Below, piece by piece: positions 31,776 to 44,064 of a DNA stretch of 64,000 nt (positions within the stretch are counted from its first letter, which is position 1; the number at the start of each line of letters is the position of its first letter). A model generated the notes under the pieces. It was not told where the DNA came from, did not search any database, and saw only the letters and a list, made by a program, of their open reading frames with translations. The translations under genes were made by a program, and so were the position numbers. The stretch comes from Sphaerolaimus hirsutus (taxonomy: Eukaryota; Nematoda; Chromadorea; Monhysterida; Sphaerolaimidae): NCBI GenBank assembly GCA_964036195.1, contig OZ038459.1, positions 7,499,206-7,563,205 on the forward strand. The letters are read 5' to 3'.

Positions 31776-32019
31776 GTGAGTTACTGTCTGAGAGGAACAC
31801 ATTCAATTGGATGGAACGTGAGTCGGACTAAGGCGTCTGACAGCTCTTGTGTTATACTGTGCAGTTAGACGACATCGTTCATAATTTTATTGATTGCTGA
31901 AAATACTGCCCGATTTGTTCTTTCATTCCCCTCCTCCTTTTAGGTTATGCTGTGTATGTAAATATTTACATATGCATGCATGTTTTTTCGCATGCTGACC
32001 TTGAGTTAAATTAAATAAA

Positions 32020-32859
32020 CACCTGCCCAATCAAGTCCGGCCCCCAATTTTTTATTTTACTTCTGACGTCCTATCTACAGTTCTAGGACGCGCCAGAAGC
32101 TGAAACTTGGGGGAGATATTGGCGCAACCCCCCTCTACTTCGCATGAATAGAAGGGGTCGCGGCGACCCCCTACAGGGTGGGTTGCCGAGTGCAAAAAAA
32201 ATTTGCAGCTTTTTTAGTGTCCCACACAGGTCCGGCCCCCACCGATTTCTTACACTGCGGGTGCCGTACTTCCAGCTGTGGGAGGGGTATAAATCTAAAA
32301 TTTTGGGGATGTGTCACCAACACCCCTCTTCTACTTTACACCAGCCAGGCGGTTTTTGGCAACTTACCACAGTGTGGGGCGCTATGCTAAAAGTTATCTT
32401 ATTAGTGCTATCTTATCTGACCTAAAACTGCCCACCACATGAACCCCTCCCCCCAAGTGGGTGACAAAAAAATCACTTTTTACAACTTTTTTATTAGACA
32501 CTTGAACTGCTGGTTTACAAAAATTTATAGGGGAGGGTTAAAGGTTTCAAATTGTGTAAAAAAACCTTACCTCAAAAATGCCTTCATACAAAAATGTGCT
32601 GGGTGTAAATTTAAAATTGTAAATTTTGCCTATTTTTGTTCCCACAATGATGTCATTTTTACAATTTGAAATTCACCCCCAGCAAATTTTCTTATAAAGG
32701 CATTTTTGAGGTAAGATTTTTTACACAACTTGAGACCTTTAACCCTCCCCTTTAATTTATTGTAAACCAACCATTCAAGTGTCTAATAAAAAGTGATTTT
32801 TTGTCAGCCACCTGGTGGCAATCCCAAGCCCTGTAAAGTGTAAAGTAAAGTGTTAAATG
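32020..32859. repeat. Diverged foldback relative, truncated by the gap
   Basis: Arms about 32464-32600 and 32665-32808 are inverted copies around about 32633 (GGGGAGGGTTAAAGG and CCTTTAACCCTCCCC). The outer left part resembles the 29709-31165 element (GTCCGGCCCCC...GGGTGGGTTGCC). The outer right part runs into the N stretch. Confidence 0.65.
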
Positions 32860-33059
32860 NNNNNNNNNNNNNNNNNNNNNNNNNNNNNNNNNNNNNNNNN
32901 NNNNNNNNNNNNNNNNNNNNNNNNNNNNNNNNNNNNNNNNNNNNNNNNNNNNNNNNNNNNNNNNNNNNNNNNNNNNNNNNNNNNNNNNNNNNNNNNNNNN
33001 NNNNNNNNNNNNNNNNNNNNNNNNNNNNNNNNNNNNNNNNNNNNNNNNNNNNNNNNNNN
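32860..33059. other. Assembly gap (200 N)
   Basis: Exactly 200 N between the two receptor lectin blocks. ORFs spanning it have no meaning. Confidence 0.99.
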
Positions 33060-34228
33060 TCAACGACATTTTATGTCAACTAGTTTTCATCCCAATTCAA
33101 GGCTTGATGACGAGCCGACAAACAGCGTTCAAAATGCATAGTGTTGCATTATATTGCAAATGAAGTTGTATTGTTGCTGTGTTATGAAGTACCGGCATGA
33201 AGTACCTACCGTATTTCCTTGAAATACACCCAGGGGGTTTATTTTTTCAGGGTGCAAATTTTGAGGAGAGTTTCGAGGGGGGCTTATTCGGGGGAATTTT
33301 TATAAAGGGTTGTAGTAAAGATTGTAGTCTAGAAAGGATTGTAGTCTAGAAAAGCGCCATGGCGCTTTTGGCGCTTGGTGCTATTTTGCTGTGGCGCCAT
33401 TGGCGCTTGGCGCTCGCATGCCAAAAGCGCCATGGCGCTTTTGGCGCTTGGCGCCAAAAGTCCGGCGCTTTTTACATCACTAGCTACGACTTTGGCGCCA
33501 AGCACCAAAAGCGCAATGGCACTTTTCCGAAAACCAGTGCCAAGCGCCAGAAGCGCCATGGCGCTTTTTACTTTGACGCTGGCGCTTTACTTTCTAAAAC
33601 AGATAATGTTAATTTCCATTTTTTATTCAGATTAAATGTGGAAGAAACAAAATAATACTGGTTTCCTGGAAAATGTAAATCTTTTCCTATCTTATCTTCC
33701 TACTTTTACTCTGGCAGACATGGTTAAAAATTTTTTTCGTAGAGTCCCGTATTTCCTCGAAATACCCCCCCCCCCTTGAAATACCCCCCCCCCTCGTTTG
33801 ACCCCCCCCCCCTCTCGAGACCACTATGAAACAATCACCCCCCCCTCGAAATACCCCCCCCCCCCAAATTGAGTGTAAAGGGAACGTACATGACAATAAC
33901 TGTAGTTTGTGTTCAGTGTACTGCAGAACACACGTAAAAACAATGTCGGTGTCACGTTAGAACAATGTACATACCATCTACATACTAATATTAGTCTACA
34001 GAACCTTATAAATGGCGGTTTTTGTTGCATTTTTCGACGTCTGCGTACGTTTCAGACGACAATTTCGTACTTGGTTTTCAACAATTTTCTTGTGAAATAA
34101 TAACCCCCCCCCCCTCGAAATACCCCCCCCCCTCGTTTAACCCCCCCCCCCTCTCGGGACCACTATGAAACAATCACCCCCCGGGGGGTATTTCGAGGAA
34201 ATACGGTAGTATTTTTCCAGGTATGTAA
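33060..34228. other. Gene-free stretch between gap and copy 2
   Basis: No supported exon. It holds a fragment of the CCGTATTTCC MITE family (about 33207-33290), a GGCGCTTTTGGCGC-array fragment (about 33345-33600) ending TTACATCACTA, and a full 460-bp TA-type MITE (33747-34206). Confidence 0.6.
33747..34206. mobile_element. Full-length TA-type MITE, CCGTATTTCCTCGAAATA termini
   Basis: 460 bp with perfect terminal repeats CCGTATTTCCTCGAAATA and TATTTCGAGGAAATACGG; TA follows the right end. The interior holds poly-C tracts alternating with CCTCGAAATA. The unique middle (about 33890-34095) is reverse-complementary in part to the middle of the copy at 40333. Confidence 0.85.
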
Positions 34229-34448
34229 TTTGTCAAAGTCCATTTATTTTAACAAAAAGATGGCTATAACAAAAAAAATTTTGAGTAAAAAAATAAATAC
34301 ACTTTCGCAACTGTGCTTGTTTGAAATAGAAATAGACTTTGAATAATTTGTCAAAGTCTACCTATTTATTTTAACAAAAAGATGGCTATAACAAAAAAAA
34401 ATTTGAGTAAAAAAATAAATACATTTTCGCAACTGTGCTTGTTTGAAG

Positions 34449-35490
34449 ATTCCGTTGGACGTTTGGCTTGGGTTTATGACTCCTCCTGGATGACAACATT
34501 CAAGAGTTTCGGCCACGATGCATGGATCGGTAGAGTTATCGAGTGACCGTATTTCTTCTAATAGAACGGCAGCCTCCAATAGAGCGGCACCTCAAATAGG
34601 TAGAATGGCGCGTGTTGGCACATTTTCAGCCAAGCAAAGAATAGAATGGCAGCTTCCAATAGAGCGGCATCTCGAATAGAATAGCAGGTAGAAATTATAC
34701 GTTGAAAAACATTTGAAAAGGTTGGGTGAGAACAGTCAATGTGTTTCTAACTATGATTCAGGGGTTGTTTTCACATTTAGTTTTGTTTGAATTGATGCGT
34801 TGCTATGAAAATTGTAGTCGCTGGACGCTGATTGCACTTCAATCAATTGCTGATTCAATCAACTACTACAAAATGTTGCTCATGTTTCATTAAAAATACT
34901 ATGTTCGAATGAAAAATGTGTGAAAAAGATTGATAAAAAATAGAACGAGAGCCTCCAAAAGAACGGCAGGTGAAAAAGTTGACAAAAAATGGATCGGCAC
35001 ACTTCTATTTATTAGAAGAAATATGGTAATAAACTAGTAACATTGCAAAATGCCTTAGGCGCTTCCGCTTGCGTATACTCGGCGGACATCACACTTAGTA
35101 TGGGAACATACCATAACCTATCTGAATAATGAACCAAAAATTATACATTTATTTCATCACAATATTCCGTTTTTATTCTGGAAGAGTTAATTACGAAATT
35201 TATCACAAGATTTTATTCATCAAATTATGGTAGGATTCTGCGCATACTTTGCTGTCCGCCGAGTATACGCGCAAATACCTGAACGGCAGGAATGAAAGCC
35301 GTCGGCGGTGTATACTTTTGGCAGAGTGATGACGAACAGCCTTGCGACGATGTCGTCGCTGACGGGATTGAGATAGAGGATTATGAGGCAGGCAAAAATT
35401 GCATTCGATTCAAACACGGTGACCCGAAACTGGAGAATAAGCACTATTACGACAAACAAGATTGGCAAATATGCGAGATACGCCGGAATG
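34449..35490 (+). CDS. Receptor copy 2: partial C-type lectin domain 0
   Basis: Exons 34449-34529 and 35290-35490, counterparts of 20740-21781. One visible amino-acid change is in the closing motif (DWQICEIR against DWEICEIR); a synonymous or neutral set of base changes accompanies it. The missing N-terminal part of the fold is not found upstream here either. Confidence 0.72.
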
Positions 35491-35538
35491 GTTTGTCTGA
35501 TTTTTTTGATCGAACTTCCCACAGTTAGAACACATTTA

Positions 35539-35886
35539 CCGTATATACTCGAATAATCCCCCCGCCTTGAATAATTTCTCCCTTGAAGAATTCCCGCCTG
35601 TTAGAGCAGCGAGGAAAAAATAATTCTCCCCCTCGAATAATCCCTCCCCCTAAGCCATATGATAAAGTTTTTGTGTCTAATTTGAACAAAAAAGGCACGT
35701 TATTTTGTACATAAAGCATATTTCATGAAATCAGTTACTAGATACATGCTTGAAATTTTTGACGAAATAATAATTCCCCCCCTTGAATAATTCCCCCCCT
35801 TGAATAATTCCCGCTCTCGAATAATCCCCCCTCATAAAAGTCTGACGAAAAAATAATCCCCCGGGGGATTATTCGAGTATATACGG
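35539..35886. mobile_element. TA-type MITE, copy 2 only (CCGTATATACTCG)
   Basis: 348 bp with ends CCGTATATACTCGAATAATC and GATTATTCGAGTATATACGG, flanked by TA (35537-35538 and 35887-35888). Copy 1 has a single TA at the equivalent site, an exact empty site, so this family moved after the two copies separated. Confidence 0.93.
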
Positions 35887-36378
35887 TATTTATTTATTTT
35901 TTAATTCATTCATTCTGGTCTGATATTACTGCACTGGGCGACTGTGTTGTGATGCAAAAAATCTTATACCACAAATCCTCAAATAAGAGCCCCCTCGAAT
36001 AACTCCCCCCTCGAATAACTCCCCCCTGAATAACTCCCCCTGTTTACGAGGTGAGGAAAAAATAACTCCCCCTCTTGAATACCCTCACCCCCTCTGGATG
36101 AAAAGGATACAATACACAAATACAAAACAATATTAGCCTACCACAGCGACAGCAGATACATGATGTGTATGCAGTGTATACACATATTTTCATTGTTGGA
36201 CAGTTAAGTACCTGAATTACATGAGTTGACAGACTGCATCCATACAATGAATTAAGTCGAAGTTTTCTGAGGAAAAATTAAGTCCCCCTTCCCTCGAATC
36301 AATACCCCCCTCGAATAACTCCCCCTCAAAAACTATTTTTGCTAGGCAGAATCCATAATCACTAATACTCATTTTAAG

Positions 36379-38624
36379 GCCTTAATGAACGATGTCCACT
36401 GCGCATGCCTTCTTCGTGCAAATATGACGCCAAAAGTGGCAAAGTCTACTTCGCCACGCCCGAACGGGCTGATACAGCCACTGGGGCTATTGCGCACTGC
36501 GCCAATTACTTTGGTGCCACTGCTCCAGTCTTCACGAATTTCGAGCTACTGCACGCCGTGCGTGACTTGGGGCTCAGCTCGACAATATATGGTGTCAGTT
36601 TCTTGGCCTGAAAACTACCGTATTTGCTCAAATAATGCCCCTGGTGTTATTTGACAGTTGATTGAACTCAGTTCAATCAAAAATCATCTACTACACACAC
36701 CTGGGGAAAACATTTTTCATCAGGCTTTTTTGAGGGGGAACTATTCAAGGGGGTGGGGAAATTATTCAAGGCGGGATCATTATTTCATCAAAAGTTTCTA
36801 TCAGTTCATACAAAAAAACATGCTTTAATATCACAATGACATGCCATTTTTATTCAAATTGGATATAAAGCCGGGATTTCAGCTCAGAAGCATTTGAAGT
36901 GAAATGATGACTAACGATGGCAAACCTCCCAGAAAAAGTATTCAAATTTTAAAGTGTTTTTTCTAAAATGAATTTTCGCATTTTTGAATTTTTTCCCAAA
37001 TTAATTTTCGAATTTCGAATTTAATTTTCGAATTTTCGAATCTTTTTTGACAATTTTCTAATTTTTTAGAAAAAGATTGAATTTGAAGCTTAAAACACAG
37101 TATTTGGACTGTTTTCTTGTTTGGAGCCCCTTTTAACCTTAATTTCACTGTAAATGAAGCATGACATGACAGTTTCACTTCACTTTCACATGACAAATGG
37201 TAGAAACACTTACCGTACTTCCTCGAATTACCCCCCCCCCGGGAGTTTATTTTTTCAGAGTGGAAATTTTTAGTGGGGTTAAACGAGGGGGGGGGTATTT
37301 CGAGGGGGGTCATGAAAATTCATAGTGCCCATTTTGTTGGGGGGTATTTCGAGAGTGGGGTATTGCGAGGGGGGTATTTCGAGGAAATACAGTATATGGA
37401 TCAGTTTGCACCGTTTTTGCTTGGGCTGAATGCCTTCCAAAAAACGTTTGCGTGAATGCCCCTCGGAAGACCCGCGAGCAATTTTTTTGATGAACCGGCA
37501 TCTGTAACCGCGGAAGTAGAGCGCCGCGTTTCTTTCTAATTGTTTGTGTGGCGCTGTGCACTTCTAAACAGATTTGATGGGGTCCACCGCTGCGCCACGG
37601 ACGCCATTTCAATGTTTTTTAATGTGTGTTTTTTCATTACATGAGACTTTTTCAGACCCACCGCATATCAATTGTTGCTTTATTTAGCACGCTGAACTTA
37701 AGACTGCGTTTTGTCGCCTTGAATTACCTGAAAAATTCTAAAACTATTTTTGAATTTTTTGAAAAATAAATCGATTTTTAAGTGTTTTTTCCAGGGGTGA
37801 AAATAAAATTCGAAAATTATGAAAAAATTCGAAAATTCGAAAATATTTTCGAATTTTCGAATCTTTTTTTGCCATCGTTAATGATGACATAAATTATGTT
37901 GTAAAATTGACAACATCAAAATAGACTGAGGTACAGCGTTGAAATTTCAGAATTAGATAATTCTAGTAATTGTGTGTAATGTCCCCAAAACATTCAGAAA
38001 ATATTATTATTTAATAAGTTATTTATTTTATGTCAAAATGTACACATTTTATGTCAACAACAAAAATTTTGAGTTAAAATTAATAACTACTTAAATAATG
38101 ATTAGTTTACAAAAAAAATTTTGGGACAACACACAATTACTAGAACTATCTAGTAATTCTGAAATTTCACCGCTGTATCTTTGTCTTTTGTGTTGTAATC
38201 AATTTTACGACATAATTTTATGTCATCATTTCACGTCAAACGCCGCTGAGCTGTAATCCGCTGGCTTAACGAATAAATCATATGCCCTAAGGGAGGAATT
38301 ATTCAAGCAAATACAGGATCTGTGAAATTAAGCCGTCGCAAAGCAATTTTGCCAAAAGCTAAAAAAATCGTTTAAAAAATGCAAACGCATCGCAGGGCAA
38401 TATAGGGATGATTTGGCTGTCTGCCAGCCGCGCGCCACCGAGCACAGTCTGGACGTGGCCCAATGGCGTGCCTTTTGACTGCGCCTTTTTCAGACCAACA
38501 GAGCCGAATGAAATGTACAGTGACGAAGACATCTGTCTGATGTTCCCGACATATGGAGGTGTCGGAGTCTCTGATGCACGATGTCCGACCATTATTAACG
38601 TCGACTTTCCAGCTTTTTGTGAAT
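36379..38624 (+). CDS. Receptor copy 2: C-type lectin domain 1 (EPN type)
   Basis: Exons 36379-36591 and 38406-38624. Same architecture, phases and EPN motif as 22911-25196, and the protein sequence appears essentially unchanged. The intron retains the complete MITE 36912-37880 but lacks the hAT MITE seen in copy 1. Confidence 0.85.
36912..37880. mobile_element. hAT-like MITE, TAACGATGGCAAAC termini, complete
   Basis: Ends TAACGATGGCAAACC and TTTTTGCCATCGTTA, 8-bp duplication ATGATGAC at 36904-36911 and 37881-37888. The interior is AATTTTCGAATTT-rich with a nested TA-type MITE (37213-37392). Confidence 0.88.
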
Positions 38625-39440
38625 GTTTGTTGTCTACTACTCTACTATGGCCCTTTATATACATATTTAGGATTAGGGTGTCAACTTTCCGTTTTCCGTT
38701 TCCGCTTTCCGCAGGCAAAAATTTTACCGTTCCCATTCCGTTTTCCGGCTAATGCATAAATTTTTCAGTATCTGTTTCCGTTTGCCGGCACGTGCAAAAC
38801 TTTTTCCGTTTCCGGTTTCCGCAGGTAAACTTGTTCGGTTTCCGTTTTCCCGCAGTGCAAAAAATTACCGTTTCTTTTCGTTTCCGTTTTCCAGCAAGTG
38901 CAAATTTGTGTCGTTTCTGTTTCCGTTAAAAAAATTTGTTGACACCCTAATTATGATGCTTGGCACCCACTATGCACAAATTTAAGAGCGTTGATATTTG
39001 TTTGGTAGCTTAGTGTGGTTGTGCAGGTGGTTTTTGTTGACACCACCCTGGTTTCAGCTGCATAGGCGTTGTCGATATCCAACGAATGCTAAACTGCACA
39101 ACAAAAATTACAAAAAAAAACGACATATATTTAGCCACAGATTCTCATATTCTCATAATTATCATTTCAGCGGACAATTTTGAGTAAATTTTAAAAAAGT
39201 CGTGAGAAACATATACACTTACATTTTATGCATTGAAAGAATCTGATTTGAAACCATACGATCTGCATCAGAATCTTTTAAAAATTGATTTTATTTGTTG
39301 TGTGTGTCAGAGAGCCAATGCCAATGGATTTTTATCAATCCTAATAAGATGTGAGCCAATGTCAAACTTTTTTAATTTCTCATTTCATTTCCACATTAAT
39401 GCACTTAAAAAAGCATATCGATCGTTGTGTCCAACCCCAG

Positions 39441-39996
39441 ACTCTGATATCTGCGCGCACTTGAACTACGGTGATACCACCGGCCTGCGACCCAATGCGC
39501 CAGCCGCGCCGGACATCAGTTTCACGTTCAGTGGCACGTGCTACTTCGTGCCCGCGGCCCAGGCGGACGAAGGCGGTGCGCTGGCAGAGTGCCAAAAACA
39601 CAACCTGCATGCCGAATTGGCTATACTGCAAGATGCGTCCGCATTGGCTGAAGCCAGATCTCATCTGGTCAGTATTTTTCATCGGCGCGACCTTTGCGTT
39701 CTAAGTCCGTTTTCTACACTTTTAGTATTGGAAAACTTGAAAACTTTTTATTTTTGTCAGAATCAGGTTTTGCTGGGAAATCAATGCTTTTCAGGATTCT
39801 GGTGAAGGTTACTTGATCGGACTGAGAAAAGCGTCGGGGGGAGTGTGGAAGTGGTCTGGTGGCACGGAACTTGATCCACTATCAAACTTGGCTATAGATA
39901 CATCTGTATCCTGTGCTCGAGCTTACAAGGACCTTCCTACACCCTTTGTGGCATCTGATTGTACTCTTTCTACATCTGTGATGTGCCAACTTCAAG
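39441..39996 (+). CDS. Receptor copy 2: C-type lectin domain 2
   Basis: Exons 39441-39667 and 39795-39996. Compared with copy 1 it has several replacements, for example LLPNAP to LRPNAP, LQH to LQD, SSEG to SGEG, WSDG to WSGG and KDFP to KDLP. All CTLD core residues are retained. Confidence 0.85.
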
Positions 39997-40332
39997 GTAA
40001 GTTTTTTATTTATAACCCTGAGAAATTTGGATTTATTCAGATGTATTTTTCTTGGGAAATCCAAAGATAGTGCAAAAGATAGTTCCTCCAAAGTAGTGAT
40101 AGAAAAGTGCCATGGCGCTAGCGCCAAAGGCAAAAGCACCACGGCGCTTTTGGCGCTTGGCGCTATTTTTGGCTGTCGCTGGGAACAAAATGCCTGGCGC
40201 TAGCGCCAAAGCGAAAAGCGCCATGGCACTTTAGGCGGTAAGCGCCATTTTGCTCTGGCGCCATCGGCGCTTGGCACTGGTGTTCGGGAAAGCGCCATGG
40301 CACTTTTTCCATCACTACTCCAAAGTTACTTA

Positions 40333-40720
40333 CCGTATTTCCTCGAAATACCCCCGGGGGGTTTATTGTTTCAGAGTGAGAATTTTGAGGGGGGGTTAAA
40401 CGAGGGGGGGTATTTCGAGGGGGGGTTTATTATTTCGCCAGAAATTTTTTGAAATCCCAGTACTAAAATGTCGTCTGAAACGTACGCAGACGTCGAAAAA
40501 TGCAACAAAAATAGCCATTTATAAGACTCTAAAGACATTTATAAGTGTGTAGACGTACAAACACTGTTCTCACATAACAGAGTCATCGTTTTTAACCTGT
40601 GTTCTGCATTGCCGGGATGACAAACCGCAGCCTTTGTCATTTACGTTCTCTATACACTAAATTTGGGGGGGGGGGTATTTCGAGGGGGGGGGGGTTTATA
40701 AGTTCATAGTGTTCATAGTC
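40333..40720. mobile_element. CCGTATTTCC-type MITE, copy 2 only
   Basis: Begins CCGTATTTCCTCGAAATA after TA. The interior includes a unique middle (40480-40650) reverse-complementary to part of 33890-34095. The right end is degraded within a G-run (GGGGTATTTCGAGGGGG). Copy 1 lacks it. Confidence 0.7.
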
Positions 40721-40759
40721 AAAAATCATTTCTTGTTGTTTGTCGCCATAGTGCTACAG

Positions 40760-41866
40760 AATTGGAGACTAGTTCCCCAGCACTACATAAAAACATTTGT
40801 TATGCAGGGCCGCATGTGAATCCGCTCGTGGTGCATAGTGGTCAGTGTGAAGTGCTACCGGACTGGGATCCAGTCGACCCATACACTGTCCCCACGAATG
40901 AAGCCTGTGTGAATTTGAATGGCGACAACTACTTCATCACGTCCAGCACCTTCCAAACGTGGCCTCAGGCCATCCGCGGTTGTGCTGATTTTGGCGCTTC
41001 AATTGCAAAATTGGACTCAGGCCAAGAGCTGGTTACGTTGCTTCAACTGGTAGCTACTGCGGGAATCCCACAGACAGAGGTGCGGTCCGCGCATCGCCAA
41101 TTCACCATAGTTGTTAAAACTTATTTGCGCTTACTGAAAAATATGTAGGTATACATAAGTACCTATGTAAGTACGTTTACGTTTTCTCTGGAATGAATAC
41201 CTGAACCCTTTACGCGTACTTTTTGTACATGTGTACAGAAAATGTTATATACAAAAAATTATTGTGCTGCATAAATTGCAGAACTACTCAAATGAATTGA
41301 AATGGCTGCGAAAATGCACCGAAGTTGCGACGGGTACGGGAAAGTGACAACTCTCACTTATACTTTTACTCACATTTATGTTTTCCTGGTAACACAATCG
41401 AAAGAAATTACTCACTTCCACATTTTGCCTGAATAAAAATGCTGGGGTTTACGTTTTCTCAGCTTTTACGCGACGTAAAAGTAAAAATGTTTACTTTACG
41501 TTTTCTGTACTCAGGGATGAGTAAAAAGATACTTTATGTTTACGTTTACTTTGAAAAACGTTCAGTACTTTAAAAACTCTGCAATTCACATATCCTCCTT
41601 CAACCGAAGTAATAGACCATTCACTCACATCCATTCTTCTCTATGGCAGCACATGCTCACGTCGATTCACTTCAACGCGGGGGCGTGGCGTTATCTGTCC
41701 CGCTCGGAAGCGGCCGACGTGCCCTGGGCGCCCGGGCAACCCGACAGCCCGGAGACCACTTGGTGTGCTGCAGCGGCATGCAGCTCAGACCAGTGCAGCT
41801 ACTCGAGTGTCAGCTGCGACGGCACAGAGTCCACGGCGTACAGGGCACTTTGCGTTCTCAATGATG
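40760..41866 (+). CDS. Receptor copy 2: C-type lectin domain 3 (QPD type)
   Basis: Exons 40760-41079 and 41650-41866. The QPD motif and closing cysteines are as in copy 1. Replacements include the first codon (V to E), CDAGPH to CYAGPH, QILT to HMLT, EATD to EAAD and ESAAY to ESTAY. Confidence 0.85.
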
Positions 41867-42041
41867 GTTCAATTTGGGGGTGGGGTGCTATGCAAATTCA
41901 CCCATGTTTCCTATGATGACTTTGTAAAATCGTTCCTCAGAGCTGCATATACAGCGCTTTCAGTGGGGTTGGGGGGGGGGGGGGTTGGGGGGTATGCATA
42001 CAAGTTAACAGACTTTCACTATTCAATTTTGATCACCGCAG

Positions 42042-43806
42042 AACATCTCAACGATGACCCATGTTCATCAGTAGCCAGCGCCAGTGCCGGCCCACTGCAC
42101 GATGCCACTTCTGCATCATGCTTCTACACAACACCCGATCCACCGATGGAAAGCCCACACAACACGCTCACTGCTGGCATCCGGCACTGCAACGAGTTGG
42201 GGGGAGGCACGTTGGCCACGCTGTTCAACACCACACTCAAGCAGATGGTGCAGAAGCACTGGGCCGGCAAAACATTTGGATCGGTCAGTTGTCATTTTTG
42301 AGCAAATTACTGTATTTGCTTGAATAATTCCTCTGGGTAATTATGTTTTCTATTGACTTTTTTGAGGGGGGACTATTTGGGGCAGTGGAGACGAAATTTT
42401 TTTTCTCCAGAATTTTCAAGCATATTTCTAACAACCCGTTCCACTAAATATGCTTTATTAACACAAAATTTTTTGTAAAATTGGGCACAACCAATTGATC
42501 AAATCTCTTAAGGGGAAAGTTCAAGCGGGGAATTATTATTTCCCCACTCTTCATACAGGGGGGGGGGGAATTATTCAAGAGGGGGAATCATTCAAGGGGG
42601 AACTATTCAAGGAAGCACGGTATTAGGTATTTGATTTCATGTAGTTGTAAGCAGGGTTGGCAAAATCTCAGAGAAAAAAAATAAAATTAAAATAAAATGG
42701 AAAATTAAAGAATAAAATAAAATAAAATAAAATGGGAAATTAATAAAATAAAAATACAATTTTACTAAAATTCGAATTTTTGTAAAATTTTAGTAAAATT
42801 GTACAATAATTAGAATTTTTGTACAATTTTAGTAAAATTTTACAAAAACTTTAGTGTCTGTTAAATTCTATAGAAAGTTTTCTATCATGTTGCTTAAGTT
42901 CCGAGCTGCCAATTTGCAGAACTAGTGCCTTGTTGTATCTTTCATTGTTGTGATTGAAACATATCGTTGCTCAAAATTGCAAATTTTCACATTTTTAAAA
43001 ATATTTTCACCTTAAAGATCACTAATTTATATGATTTGTTTCCCATTTTCTTCGTTCCATACCTTGAAAAAGCCTATATATTGAACCACGCAAGCCCTCC
43101 CCCCACCCAAAAAAACAACAACCACATTTTAGGTATCTTCCCTTGGGAGGAGCAATTAGATGCATATATCCAGGACCTCCAGAGGGTCAAAATACAAAAT
43201 GCCGACCTCACAACTCGTGTCAAAAGTTTACATAAATTTTTTTTGTATTCATCTGCATGCTTCCAGCATGCACATTGTTTTATGTCCTTGCATCCAAGAT
43301 TTCCGATTTTTTGTAAAACTTTTGTAAAATATTTGTAAAATTTTTGTAAAATGGTTTCATTTTATTTTATTAATGACATTTCAGAATAAAATAAAATAAA
43401 ATAAACTGAAACATGAATAAAATTAAAATAAAATACAATTTTAATAAAAATAAAATACAATTTTAATAAAAATAAAATACAATTTTAGTAAAAAGAATTT
43501 TACTAAAACCAACCATGGTTGTAAGAGTAAACATCTTTTCCTTTCCACGATAGGATGCGAGCAGTTTTCTCAACATCGGCCTCTATCGAAATTCCTTATT
43601 GGATACAAGCAGTGCATGCGAGCAACCGCACGCGCACTGGTTTTGGATTGGCGGGGCCCCGCTGCCCACTGACAGGAGCCTGTGGGAGATAGGTTTTGAC
43701 ACAACCATCGCAGATGAAACTTGTGCTGGCATAAATCCCACAGTGCCGGAATATGTGAACACCCCTTGTAATATGAACGCGCCAAACTTGTGTCGCAGGA
43801 GGGTCT
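42042..43806 (+). CDS. Receptor copy 2: C-type lectin domain 4
   Basis: Exons 42042-42283 and 43554-43806; the intron is enlarged by the MITE 42652-43517. Replacements relative to copy 1 include HDVT to HDAT, NTIT to NTLT, GKIF to GKTF, the first residue of the second exon (G to D), CEKP to CEQP, WETD to WEIG and INAP to MNAP. Confidence 0.85.
42652..43517. mobile_element. hAT-like MITE filled with AATAAAAT arrays, copy 2 only
   Basis: 866 bp, ends CAGGGTTGGCAAAAT and AAAACCAACCATG, 8-bp duplication GTTGTAAG at 42644-42651 and 43518-43525. The empty equivalent is near 29013-29020 in copy 1. Arms are AATAAAATAAAAT simple sequence around a unique middle. A relative is at 59203-60111. Confidence 0.9.
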
Positions 43807-43990
43807 GTGAGTTTTTGTTGGGTGCTACTTGTTTTTGCAGTACATATTTATGATTGTGACGATATTATTTTTTGGATGCCGATATTCTATCTATTTTACT
43901 GAACTCGTTGATTTTGTGTATAATACACGAGATCCATTATCCAAACCTCGTGTAAATACAATTCGAAGTGTCTATCAAAATTGTGTGCAG

Positions 43991-44064
43991 CCACGCTGGC
44001 AGCATCATGCACGCCAATGACGAGCAGCAGCACATCCACGCCCACCTCCACCAGCACGATCACT
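43991..44064 (+). CDS. Receptor copy 2: Ser/Thr/Pro-rich stalk exon (short)
   Basis: 74 bp, phase 1 in, phase 0 out, with the same TSSSTSTP-type repeat but 24 codons shorter than in copy 1. Its phase-0 donor (GTGAGT) is compatible with the EGF exon at 52312, 8.2 kb downstream. Confidence 0.75.

Larger units (their letters stand above)
20516..32019 (+). repeat. Direct repeat, copy 1 (receptor lectin block)
   Basis: This stretch is near-identical to 34229-about 47390 (copy 2), apart from insertions private to one copy. Private to copy 1: 22132-22696, 24651-24816, and about 29335-31485. Private to copy 2: 35539-35886, 40333-about 40720, 42652-43517 and 44292-47335. Copy 2 keeps the complete MITE 36912-37880, whose right end is lost in copy 1 (near 24310). 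Copy 1 ends at a foldback element that runs into the N gap. The alternative is two haplotypes laid end to end by the assembler. Confidence 0.9.

Noticed and set aside
31607..31868. Alternative frames of the stalk region (His-rich or Gly/Arg-rich ORFs)
   Set aside because: Only the Thr/Ser/Pro frame agrees with the splice phases on both sides and with the shorter copy 2 exon.
32752..33141. Three ORFs crossing the gap
   Set aside because: They are open only because N was translated as X.
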